A DNA stretch of 18,014 nt, from contig CBDUBS010000066.1 in assembly GCA_965365445.1 (NCBI GenBank), forward strand, positions 1 to 18,014, read 5' to 3'. The position numbers and the translations under genes are program-made. Below, piece after piece: positions 1-6,765 of the stretch (its first letter is position 1; every line of letters starts with the position of its first letter). Source of the DNA: CBDUBS01 sp965365445. Lineage in GTDB: Bacteria > Bacteroidota > Rhodothermia > Rhodothermales > DASSAV01. The notes beneath the pieces were generated by a model that ran no database searches, was not told where the DNA came from, and saw only the letters and a list, made by a program, of their open reading frames with translations.

Positions 1-74
1 TCGGCAACCTCCGACGACGAGCCGTTACAGGCCCCGACCATCAGTAATAGGACGGCAACGAACCGTGCAAACAT
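1..74 (-). CDS. Lipoprotein, N-terminal fragment (runs off the left edge)
   Basis: Reading leftward from an ATG at 74, the first 24 codons form a lipoprotein signal peptide: a short start with one Arg, a hydrophobic run (VAVLLLMV) and a lipobox ending GAC, with Cys16 as the expected lipidated residue. A Ser-rich linker (NGSSSE) follows, as is usual after the lipid anchor. The rest of the protein lies outside the window, so its function cannot be told. It is divergent from the HD-domain gene at 156, with 81 bases between the two starts. Confidence 0.72.
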   Translation of the reverse strand, partial: MFARFVAVLLLMVGACNGSSSEVA

Positions 75-155
75 TATGTTGTGCGCCTTACCTTGACGTA
101 TCGTATGTGAACCGATCATTGTACCGGATCCGTCATTCAATTTGCAAACCTCGAT

Positions 156-1385
156 ATGAAAAAAGCCGATCCGAACCGCCCGGCGGATGACACCACGTTA
201 ACCAGACCGACGGCGAATACGCCTCAATTCGAGAGTCTGATTCCGGAGGCTTCCACGTTCGTATACACCCTCTTCAAAGAGAAGCTCCCCGAAACGATCG
301 TGTACCATACGTACGAACACACAGTGGAGGTGGCGGATGCGGCCGGGCGAATCGCCCGCAAAAGCAGTATGAGCCGCAACAAACAGGGGCTGTTGGAGCT
401 GGCAGCCTGGTTTCATGACGTAGGGTTTACGGAAACGTACGAAAACCACGAAGAAGCCGGAGTCCGAATTGCGGCAGGGTTTCTGGAAGCCCACGACGTT
501 CCGGATGAATACATCTCCCAGGTGGCCGATCTCATTCGGGCTACCCAGTCCGGACACGAACCTCGCGATGCGGCTGAGGAAGTGATGCACGATGCCGATT
601 TCATCCACATCGGGAAAAAGGGGTTTCTGGATCGTTCGGCGCGCCTGAGAAAGGAGTGGGAGTACCACCGGGGAGAAACGTACTCCGACCTCGAATGGAC
701 GGAGGCGCAATTGCGTTTCCTTACATCGACCGATTTCGTTACGGATTACGCCCGGAAAAAGTACGGAAGCCGAAGACAGAAGAACATCCGGTCGATCCAG
801 AAAGCACTTGGGGCCGTGCTTTCGCCCGCAACGATCGAAGCCGAGGTAGAGAAGGCCAGGCTGGCCCCCAGCCGCGGGATCGAGACGATGTTCCGGAGCG
901 CTTACCGAAACCACATCAATCTGAGTTCCATTGCGGATAGCAAGGCGAACATAATGATCAGCATCAATGCCATTCTGATGTCGATCATCATCTCATTCGT
1001 CTCATCGCGCCTTCAAACGAACCCGTGGCTCATGATTCCCTCGGCGACCCTGCTGCTTACCTCGCTGGTTTCCATCGTTTACGCCATCCTGAGCGCCCGT
1101 CCGACGGTTACGAGCAAAGTGTTTACTCTGGAGGACGTACGGCAAAACCGGTCGAACATCCTGTTCTTCGGAAACTTCGTCAATATGGGGGTGGATGATT
1201 TTACCGTCGGTATGCGCGAGCTGATGCAGGATTGGGATCGGCTGTACGAGAACATGATCAGCGACATCTTCTCCCTGGGTCAGGTACTGTCCAAAAAGTA
1301 TCGACTCCTGTGGATTTCCTACACTGTGTTCATGATCGGGCTGGCCGTCAGTGTGACCCTTTTCCTTATCCTGTTCTTCGTTTGA
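156..1385 (+). CDS. HD-domain phosphohydrolase fused to a Pycsar-effector-like (DUF5706) membrane domain
   Basis: 409 residues in two parts. Residues ~35-200 form an HD domain with a full metal-binding set: H51 and H55 (YHTYEH), H87-D88 (WFHDVG), H98 and the MHDAD motif at 144-148. HD enzymes of this kind usually cleave phosphoester bonds in nucleotides or nucleotide second messengers. Residues ~245-409 resemble the PycTM/DUF5706 domain of Pycsar antiphage effectors: a polar start with NHINLSSIADSKAN (252-265), two membrane helices at ~265-283 and ~291-313, a cytosolic segment with FFGNF, and a C-terminal membrane helix at ~386-409. In Pycsar systems that domain acts on the membrane when a cyclic pyrimidine nucleotide is made. 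No nucleotide cyclase lies next to this gene in the window, so the protein may be a stand-alone sensor/hydrolase. A TCAATTTG at 137-144 is one mismatch from the TAnnTTTG promoter box. The domain assignment is by motif recognition; the substrate is unknown. Confidence 0.85.
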   Translation: MKKADPNRPADDTTLTRPTANTPQFESLIPEASTFVYTLFKEKLPETIVYHTYEHTVEVADAAGRIARKSSMSRNKQGLLELAAWFHDVGFTETYENHEEAGVRIAAGFLEAHDVPDEYISQVADLIRATQSGHEPRDAAEEVMHDADFIHIGKKGFLDRSARLRKEWEYHRGETYSDLEWTEAQLRFLTSTDFVTDYARKKYGSRRQKNIRSIQKALGAVLSPATIEAEVEKARLAPSRGIETMFRSAYRNHINLSSIADSKANIMISINAILMSIIISFVSSRLQTNPWLMIPSATLLLTSLVSIVYAILSARPTVTSKVFTLEDVRQNRSNILFFGNFVNMGVDDFTVGMRELMQDWDRLYENMISDIFSLGQVLSKKYRLLWISYTVFMIGLAVSVTLFLILFFV

Positions 1386-1400
1386 GTTCGGCAGGGATAC

Positions 1401-2387
1401 TTACCTGGCGCCCTCAAAACGCGAAGCGATATACCGGGCTGTTTCGGTAAAGGGCCGGAAGGTGCATCCAAGTTCCTCGATGGCCTTACGGTTGTCGTAA
1501 CGGGGCATAAGGACGGCCGCGTGTACGGCGCTTCGTGTAAGTAACGGGCGTTTCCCCAGCAGTGCGCCGCCGGCTTCGAGCGCAGCTGCTCCGGCGAGCG
1601 CGACGAATGCGGGCACGGTCCGGGTCGGGGCAGGCGCCCCGAAAGCGAAGGCCAGCGTAGCCAGGATTTCATGCCAGGTAAGATTCTCCGCTCCGAGGAT
1701 GTAGCGCTCCCCCGAGCGCCCCCGCTCCATGGCGAGCAAATGCCCTTCGGCCACATCACGCACATCCACCACATTGGCGCCGCCGGGAAGGGCGGCCGGG
1801 ATCTTGCCCCGGCGTACCCGTTCCACGATCTGCCGGGTGTTCTCGCCGGGGCGACCGACTCCGAATACGAGCGACGGATTGACGATTACGGCATCCAGTC
1901 CCTCCGCCAGGCCCCGCTGTATTTCGATCTCTGCGGCGTATTTGGAACGGGCATAATGGGTATTCCGCCTGGATTCCTGCCAGGGTGTGGCCTCGTCGAT
2001 CTTTTCCTCGGGCTTCTCCGGGCGTCCGAGGGCTGCAATGCTGGATGTATGTACCAGGCGCTTTACACCGCACTCCAGAGCCGCATTGACCACCGCCGCC
2101 GTACCACCCACATTGACATGGTATAAACGCTCCCGGTCGGAGCTACTTCCGAAGCCTACGTAAGCGGCGGCATGGTAAATGTGTTCCACATTCCGACAGG
2201 CCCGCAGCAGCGAATCCATATCCGTTATGTCGCCGCGGCATATTTCCACCCGATCCGCCGAAGGGCCCAGCAGGTCGAGCCTGGACGTATTGCGGATGAG
2301 AACGGCAACTTCCGTCCCCTTTTGAAGGAGCTGATGAACGAGCACGGAGCCGACGAATCCCGTCGCCCCGGTAACGAGGGTTTTCAC
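1401..2387 (-). CDS. NAD(P)-dependent epimerase/dehydratase (extended SDR family)
   Basis: 328 residues. The N-terminus carries the Rossmann dinucleotide motif TGATGFVG (6-13) right after the first beta strand. A conserved Asp-containing loop (GDITD, 52-56), a HAAA motif (72-75), HTSS (113-116) and the catalytic YxxxK (Y145, K149) follow in the normal order for extended short-chain dehydrogenases. The closest subgroups by eye are dihydroflavonol-4-reductase-like and hopanoid-associated sugar epimerases; the substrate cannot be fixed from sequence. The start is a GTG at 2387 that overlaps the stop codon of the biotin carrier gene (GTGA), which implies translational coupling. It converges with the HD-domain gene, only 15 bases away, with no visible terminator between. 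Confidence 0.88.
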   Translation of the reverse strand: MKTLVTGATGFVGSVLVHQLLQKGTEVAVLIRNTSRLDLLGPSADRVEICRGDITDMDSLLRACRNVEHIYHAAAYVGFGSSSDRERLYHVNVGGTAAVVNAALECGVKRLVHTSSIAALGRPEKPEEKIDEATPWQESRRNTHYARSKYAAEIEIQRGLAEGLDAVIVNPSLVFGVGRPGENTRQIVERVRRGKIPAALPGGANVVDVRDVAEGHLLAMERGRSGERYILGAENLTWHEILATLAFAFGAPAPTRTVPAFVALAGAAALEAGGALLGKRPLLTRSAVHAAVLMPRYDNRKAIEELGCTFRPFTETARYIASRFEGAR

Positions 2388-2899
2388 GGTTCAGGTTCTA
2401 TCTGGAGGAGCAGCATGGCCTTGCCGACGGCTTCGCCCGGACGGACGTGCACGGAGCGTACCGCGCCGGACACCGGCGAACGCAACTCATTTTCCATTTT
2501 CATGGCTTCAAGCACGGCCAGCGGGTCGCCCGCCGCTACCCGATCACCGGGTTCGACGGCGATGCTCACAACGAGGCCGGGCATAGGCGCGCGCACTTCC
2601 TGAAGACCGGTCAGGTCGGCTTTCGTCGATGAAAATTTTTCCAGTAGCCGCAGCCTCTCATCCAGGATTTCGAGTTCGGCCCGGCGGCCGTCTACCGTAA
2701 CGTAGCGACGGCCGTTCCGGGTTGGCTCGACGAGCACGGTATAAGGACGACCATCCACGATCAGGAGCACACGACCCGACCCCTCCACTTCAAAGGATAC
2801 ATCGCGTTGTTTTCCATCGAGGAGCACAGTCTTTCCACTGATGCCTACATGTGCTTCACGCCCTTCGTGGCGTAAGAGATAAGTAGATTCCCTATGCAT
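2384..2899 (-). CDS. Biotin carboxyl carrier protein subunit (acyl-CoA carboxylase type)
   Basis: 171 residues from the ATG at 2899; a GTG lies directly before it at 2902 and could be used instead. The C-terminal ~75 residues form a biotinyl/lipoyl attachment domain: APMPGLV, then EAMKMENE with Lys134 as the biotin acceptor, then SPVSGAV and a final beta strand. The N-terminal ~90 residues are beta-rich and charged, as in carrier subunits of acetyl- or propionyl-CoA carboxylases that dock on a carboxyltransferase. It would carry carboxybiotin between a biotin carboxylase and a carboxyltransferase, neither of which is in the window. It is the first gene of a leftward pair with the epimerase and is divergent from aat. 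Which acyl-CoA is carboxylated is not known. Confidence 0.9.
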   Translation of the reverse strand: MHRESTYLLRHEGREAHVGISGKTVLLDGKQRDVSFEVEGSGRVLLIVDGRPYTVLVEPTRNGRRYVTVDGRRAELEILDERLRLLEKFSSTKADLTGLQEVRAPMPGLVVSIAVEPGDRVAAGDPLAVLEAMKMENELRSPVSGAVRSVHVRPGEAVGKAMLLLQIEPEP

Positions 2900-2982
2900 C
2901 ACGGGGCGTCCGTCGCGTTATATTGAAAACCGTATTTCGTACGAACGCCCGGCAAGAATCCGGGTTCTGTAGGATAGAGCAT

Positions 2983-3582
2983 ATGGGCAGACCTTTCGAT
3001 AGACACCCGGAGCTTTCGCCGGATAGAATTTTGTGGATGTACAGCAAAGGCTACTTCCCTATGACGTTCCAACAGACGGGGAGGCGGATTCACTGGCTAT
3101 GCCCGGACCCCCGCACGATCCTGCCGCTCGATCGGTTTCACGTATCGCACAATCTGGGCAAACTCGTCCGCAAGGGCCGCTTCGAGGTAGCCCTGGATCA
3201 GGACGTTGAAGGCGTCATCCGGGCATGCGCCGACCGCGACTCGACGTGGATAACGGAGGACCTGATTACTGCATATGTCAGGCTGGCTGAATTGGGGTTT
3301 GCACACTCGGTGGAATGCAGGTACGAAGGTCAACCGGCGGGCGGTTTGTATGGTGTAGCCATAAAGGGTGCGTTCTTTGGCGAATCCATGTACCACACCC
3401 TGCGCGACGCCTCGAAGGTCGCTCTGGTGCATCTGGTGGAGCACATGAAAAAGAAAAACTTCCGGCTGCTCGATACCCAATTCAATACGGCGCACCTGCA
3501 GCAGTTCGGTGCAATCGAGATCCGGCGTTCGCAATACCTTCGGCTGCTTCGAGATGCGCTGGAGGTAGATACAACCTGGTGA
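2983..3582 (+). CDS. aat: Leucyl/phenylalanyl-tRNA-protein transferase
   Basis: Transfers Leu or Phe from aminoacyl-tRNA to the N-terminal Arg or Lys of a protein, marking it for ClpS/ClpAP degradation (N-end rule), in the cytosol. Family motifs appear in order: MYSKGYFPM (19-27), WLCPDPR (38-44), TWITEDLITAYVRL (88-101), GFAHSVE (105-111), GGLYGV (120-125), GAFFGESMY (129-137), DASK (142-145), and LLDTQFNTAHLQQFGA (162-177). Length (199 aa) is close to the usual 190-240. I chose the ATG at 2983, with AGGAT about 8 bases upstream; the frame also opens at a TTG at 2923, but the added 20 residues look untypical. The gene is followed 133 bases later by a lipoprotein gene on the same strand. Confidence 0.94.
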   Translation: MGRPFDRHPELSPDRILWMYSKGYFPMTFQQTGRRIHWLCPDPRTILPLDRFHVSHNLGKLVRKGRFEVALDQDVEGVIRACADRDSTWITEDLITAYVRLAELGFAHSVECRYEGQPAGGLYGVAIKGAFFGESMYHTLRDASKVALVHLVEHMKKKNFRLLDTQFNTAHLQQFGAIEIRRSQYLRLLRDALEVDTTW

Positions 3583-3715
3583 CGTCTCATTCTTGAATAC
3601 CGGTGTCGGAACCCGTGGCACGAGGTTCGATTTACAGTCGGTGTCTTTACCTTCCTGTCGGCGCCGGTTCGGCGCTCTTCCGGCTTTTGCCGATTTCCAA
3701 CACGCTGGTGCTCCC

Positions 3716-4630
3716 ATGATCCTGCGATCGCTCGTCTTTCTGGTAATTCTGAGCTTAAACGTCGCCGGTTGCGGCGCAGATACCCCATCGCCGCAGCCGG
3801 AGGGGGCGGTAATAGCGGTCGATCAGGAACAGGCGCCCCCACCGGATAGCGCCACCGCGCGGCTTTTCCGTGGCGTGATGGAAACGGCGCGCCGGGAAGG
3901 GTTGCACACGCTGCCACTGGGTACGATTCTTCAGGAGGTTGGCCTTCAGTTCAGGGCGAAGCCTTACATGGCCGGTATGCTCGATGAAGCCGAGGAGGAA
4001 ACGCTGGTGTGCCGCCTCGACGGGTTCGATTGCGTTACGTTCGTGGAGTCGGCTCTCGCTCTGGCGCGGGGGATTGCCGCCGAGGATTATTCGTACGAAA
4101 CGTTCGTCAGAAATCTTCGCGAGCAGCGGTACCGGAGCGGGAAATTGAACGGGTATTGCAGCCGTCTACATTATTTCAGCGATTGGATTCGGGATAATGA
4201 GGACCGGGGACTGGTGGAAAACATCACACAGGAAATAGGGGGCAGGCCCTGGGATAAAGACGTCCGTTTCATGACGCTAAACCGGGAGAAATACCCCCGA
4301 TTAGCTCATAACGACAGTCTGTTCGAGTGCATCCGGGAGGCAGAGCGGCGGCTCGGTGAGTACCCTTTGTATTATGTGCCCAAAGCCGCTGTGCGTAACG
4401 TATACGACGCACTTCAGGCCGGCGACATCATCGCAACGAGCACGCACATCGAAGGACTGGATGTAACCCACACGGGTCTGGTGTTCGACGACGGCAAGGG
4501 AGGAAAAGGGTTCCTTCATGCGTCTACCACCGGCGGGGTCAAGGTATCGCCCGACCTTGCCGATTACCTGCGGGGAAACAAGGTGCAGACGGGCATCATG
4601 GTGGCGCGGCCGGTCGATCCGCGCCGGTAA
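3716..4630 (+). CDS. DUF1460 N-acetylmuramoyl-L-alanine amidase-like lipoprotein
   Basis: 304 residues. From the ATG at 3716 the protein opens with a lipoprotein signal (MILRSLVFLVILSLN) and lipobox VAGC, with Cys19 lipidated. The reading frame extends upstream to 3593, but that would bury the signal peptide, so the later start is preferred. The mature part matches the DUF1460 family (PF07313), an NlpC/P60-like cysteine-peptidase fold acting on peptidoglycan: FDCVTFVE with candidate nucleophile Cys106, and a C-terminal histidine in VTHTGLVF (His252), followed by FLHAS and GNKVQTGIMVARP. It probably trims muropeptides in the periplasm. The menaquinone methyltransferase gene follows after 32 bases, so the two may be co-transcribed. 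The exact bond cleaved is inferred from the family only. Confidence 0.87.
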   Translation: MILRSLVFLVILSLNVAGCGADTPSPQPEGAVIAVDQEQAPPPDSATARLFRGVMETARREGLHTLPLGTILQEVGLQFRAKPYMAGMLDEAEEETLVCRLDGFDCVTFVESALALARGIAAEDYSYETFVRNLREQRYRSGKLNGYCSRLHYFSDWIRDNEDRGLVENITQEIGGRPWDKDVRFMTLNREKYPRLAHNDSLFECIREAERRLGEYPLYYVPKAAVRNVYDALQAGDIIATSTHIEGLDVTHTGLVFDDGKGGKGFLHASTTGGVKVSPDLADYLRGNKVQTGIMVARPVDPRR

Positions 4631-4662
4631 ACGCAAGCGAGCTCCTTCCAGCAACGGCGCCC

Positions 4663-5391
4663 ATGAAAAACTATCCTCCCCCCGGACAGGCGACTGGGAA
4701 AAAGGAGCAGGTACGGACAATGTTCGATGCCATTGCTCCACGATACGATTTACTGAATCGGGTGCTCAGTTTGGGCATCGACCGGTTGTGGCGCCGTCGC
4801 ACGGTTGAATGGCTCCGCGAGGACAAACCCGGTCGCATTCTGGACGTCGCAACCGGCACGGCTGATCTCGCTATCGAATCTTTATCGCTCGATCCCGACT
4901 CCGTGGTAGGAGTTGACCTCTCCGAGGAGATGCTGCGCGTGGGCAGGGAAAAGCTGGAACGATTGAACCTATCAGAGCGGATCACCCTCAGACAAGGTGA
5001 TTCCGAGCGTCTACCGTTTTCCGATGCGCAGTTCGACGCCGCCATGGTGGCCTTTGGCGTCAGGAACTTCGAAAACCTGGAGCGGGGACTTCGAGAAATC
5101 CGGAGGGTATTGAAAAAAGATGGGGTGCTGGTCGTGCTCGAATTCAGCCACCCGACGGCTTTTCCGGTCAAGCAAGTGTATGGCATCTACTCGAAGTACG
5201 TGCTTCCTCGGATCGGGGGCGCTCTCTCGCGAGATGACGGCGCCTACCGGTATCTGCCGGATTCCGTTGCGCAGTTCCCGGACGGAGGCGCCTTTCTGGA
5301 CGTGCTCCGGCGGTGCGGCTTCAACAATCTGGACGAACGGAGGCTCACATTCGGAATTGCCTCTATTTACAAAGGCTATGCAAACGGCTAG
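4663..5391 (+). CDS. ubiE: Demethylmenaquinone methyltransferase (UbiE/MenG)
   Basis: 242 residues. SAM-dependent C-methyltransferase performing the last step of menaquinone synthesis (2-demethylmenaquinone to menaquinone); family members can also act in ubiquinone synthesis. Diagnostic features: VRTMFDAIAPRYDLLNRVLS at 17-36, the SAM-binding LDVATGTADLA (60-70), GVDLSEEML (83-91), QGDSERLPF (111-119), FGVRNFENLERGLREI (131-146), VLEFSHP (158-164) and YRYLPDSVAQFPDG (195-208). Length matches the family. No other quinone-synthesis genes are visible here. It converges with the leftward zinc-ribbon gene over a 75-base gap in which I see no clear terminator hairpin. Confidence 0.95.
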   Translation: MKNYPPPGQATGKKEQVRTMFDAIAPRYDLLNRVLSLGIDRLWRRRTVEWLREDKPGRILDVATGTADLAIESLSLDPDSVVGVDLSEEMLRVGREKLERLNLSERITLRQGDSERLPFSDAQFDAAMVAFGVRNFENLERGLREIRRVLKKDGVLVVLEFSHPTAFPVKQVYGIYSKYVLPRIGGALSRDDGAYRYLPDSVAQFPDGGAFLDVLRRCGFNNLDERRLTFGIASIYKGYANG

Positions 5392-5466
5392 CGGCTTCAC
5401 CGCCCGGAGGTCGTACCCCTTCCCTTATCGGCTACGTCAGGAATACAAAATACAAACCTGGGCGGC

Positions 5467-5802
5467 CTACGCCAGATGCTGTTCTACGCACTGGGGGCAA
5501 TCGAGCCACGCTTCGGCCGGGATATGGTCCAGCGCCCTGGGGCTCTTGCCACGCTCGAACACCGGCCTGTAAAGGACTTCCCCTTCGTGATGCGATTCGC
5601 CGCACGTATGGCACGACACGTCCGTGTCCAATTCGACAGGTGTGTATCCTGCGATCACCCAGCCGTCATGGCCTGTATGAGCGGCCAGGCTTTCGAGCGC
5701 CGCCCGCACGGTCTGCGACTTGTTGCCTCCGTAGAACCTGTCAGCAAGGTTCTCCAACAGTTCGACGGTGGCCTCGTCGAGAGTAAAGTTGAGACGTTGC
5801 AT
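5467..5802 (-). CDS. Small ribbon-helix-helix protein with C-terminal zinc ribbon
   Basis: 111 residues. Residues 1-45 look like a ribbon-helix-helix DNA-binding domain: a short beta strand (QRLNFTL), helix ATVELLENLADRF, turn GGNKSQ, helix TVRAALESLAA. Residues 60-110 hold paired Cys: C64-HT-C67 and C102-PQ-C105, with extra His at 71, 72 and 109, typical of a zinc ribbon or metal sensor. RHH proteins bind DNA as dimers or tetramers on spaced inverted sites. The gene follows merC on the same strand, and a pair of spaced inverted sites lies in front of merC, so I infer that it could be the metal-responsive regulator of that cassette. It overlaps the end of merC by 62 bases. No named family is recognised; a structural zinc role is also possible. 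Confidence 0.72.
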   Translation of the reverse strand: MQRLNFTLDEATVELLENLADRFYGGNKSQTVRAALESLAAHTGHDGWVIAGYTPVELDTDVSCHTCGESHHEGEVLYRPVFERGKSPRALDHIPAEAWLDCPQCVEQHLA

Positions 5803-6280
5803 CGACGTGAGGTTTTGACTCTGTTCCGGAAAGGGGATATCGCGGCGCGGCGGCCGGCCTCAAGCGGCATGAACGCGTGAGGCGCCAGTTCCGCCAGTGG
5901 CCTGCTATAAGCAGCATGCTCCCAACAACGGTGATGGAGGTTTCCGTCAACGCCCCGGGCGCCTCATGCCCTACGACCCCGGCCGCCAGGATTACGGGCA
6001 GCCCTACGGCCAGCAGGGACAGCACTTTCCAATCCCGATGCTTGCGCCAGGCCGAGCGAAATGCTAAACCCGTCGTCGGAACAAGGACCACGGCAAATAC
6101 CGGATGCATCCAGGCATGAAACGCCTCCCCAACCGGAAAAAGCGGCAGCAAGGATAAAACCACCGGCGCCAACAGGCAGTGGACGACGCAAACCCCGGAA
6201 AGGCCCATCCCGATGCGGTCCCAGAAGCCCCTCTCTCGTGCATCGTAATGATGCTTGCTTACGGTCGTACCCGCCCGCAT
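5741..6280 (-). CDS. MerC-family membrane protein
   Basis: 179 residues from the ATG at 6280; another in-frame ATG at 6295 adds five residues but overlaps a TATAAT box. The protein has about four membrane helices (~24-48, 58-76, 85-104, 113-127). The first contains CVVHC (C31, C35), the cysteine pair of the MerC family (PF03203) that handles mercury or other soft metals at the inner membrane. A GHE motif follows the third helix. The final ~50 residues are Arg-rich and look unlike the rest; about 20 of them overlap the next gene. No merR, merA or merT is near, so mercury resistance is not established: MerC homologues in Bacteroidota are often alone and of unknown substrate. Its promoter region carries the paired operator at 6302-6338. 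Confidence 0.8.
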   Translation of the reverse strand: MRAGTTVSKHHYDARERGFWDRIGMGLSGVCVVHCLLAPVVLSLLPLFPVGEAFHAWMHPVFAVVLVPTTGLAFRSAWRKHRDWKVLSLLAVGLPVILAAGVVGHEAPGALTETSITVVGSMLLIAGHWRNWRLTRSCRLRPAAAPRYPLSGTESKPHVDATSQLYSRRGHRRTVGEPC

Positions 6281-6293
6281 GTCGCCCCCGAAC

Positions 6294-6299
6294 ATTATA
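6294..6299 (-). promoter_or_regulatory. Candidate -10 box of the merC promoter
   Basis: On the minus strand this reads TATAAT, a perfect consensus -10 hexamer. It sits 14 bases before the ATG at 6280 and directly against the paired operator. A GGGGG stretch just before that ATG could serve as the ribosome site. No -35 hexamer resembling TTGACA is present at the expected distance; an operator arm fills the spacer instead. Transcription would start close to the ATG, leaving a very short leader. Confidence 0.4.
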
Positions 6300-6301
6300 A
6301 A

Positions 6302-6338
6302 TACACACTGGTGTGTATAGCCTACACACCAGTGTGTA
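6302..6338. promoter_or_regulatory. Paired inverted operator upstream of merC
   Basis: Arm 1 (6302-6317) is TACACACTGGTGTGTA; arm 2 (6323-6338) is TACACACCAGTGTGTA, its exact reverse complement, with a 5-base spacer (TAGCC). Each arm is itself a near-palindrome (TACACAC...GTGTGTA), so each can bind a dimer. Their centres are 21 bp apart, two helical turns, placing both on the same DNA face. The pair abuts the -10 box of merC, so binding would block or tune that promoter. The likely ligand is the ribbon-helix-helix protein encoded downstream; a TetR- or ArsR-type regulator elsewhere is the alternative. Confidence 0.72.
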
Positions 6339-6362
6339 GCTTGTTCCGAGACGAAAGATAAA

Positions 6363-6545
6363 TCAGGTATTATCCGACTCCGGACCGAGAGGATGATCCT
6401 GCCGACCCGCTCTGCGAACTTGCTCCGGGTCCGGCGCAATGATTTCCTTATGCCGGGTGGTTTGAGGCAGGCTTTCGGGATCCTGTCCTACCTGCGGATG
6501 AGCTGCCGTTTCGTCGTCAATCGGCTGGTCTTTTGGGATTGCCAT
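6363..6545 (-). CDS. Small hydrophilic protein of unknown function
   Basis: 60 residues, not recognised. It begins with ATG at 6545 preceded by GAGG at an 8-base spacing. The product is rich in Asp, Glu, Gln and Pro, with no Cys, no membrane segment and no predicted fold by eye (for example PIDDETAAHPQVGQDPES), so it is probably disordered. It is on the same strand as merC and ends 25 bases before the paired operator. Composition and ribosome site favour a real gene over chance, but there is no family support. Confidence 0.45.
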   Translation of the reverse strand: MAIPKDQPIDDETAAHPQVGQDPESLPQTTRHKEIIAPDPEQVRRAGRQDHPLGPESDNT

Positions 6546-6765
6546 ATTGATTGCCTCGCGCTTGTCAGGTTAATCGGAAAGGGTTCTACCGGATCCTTCG
6601 CGAAAGGTTGGCCTCGCCTCGTTACACTCCTGTTTGCCGCGCCCAACCAACAAATGGCCCGTTCATCACGGCGCCCTCTCCCTCAACCCGACCGATCGTA
6701 TGCCGGAAAGCATGACAGCCGTTTTGTGCCGATAAAGCGCCCGGATGGTTTCGTGCCGCAAGGAA
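6546..6765. other. Gap between M23 peptidase and small gene; nothing assigned
   Basis: These 220 bases lie downstream of the leftward M23 gene and upstream of the small leftward gene. A reading frame crosses the region on the plus strand, but its product has a random-looking, Arg- and Pro-rich composition and no recognisable domain. I see no strong hairpin with a T-run and no TAnnTTTG box. Confidence 0.4.

Noticed and set aside
198..914. Minus-strand reading frame opposite the HD-domain gene
   Set aside because: Shadow of the HD/membrane protein, which has intact motifs.
3593..3715. Upstream start of the DUF1460 protein
   Set aside because: A lipoprotein signal with lipobox begins at 3716; an N-terminal extension would disable export.
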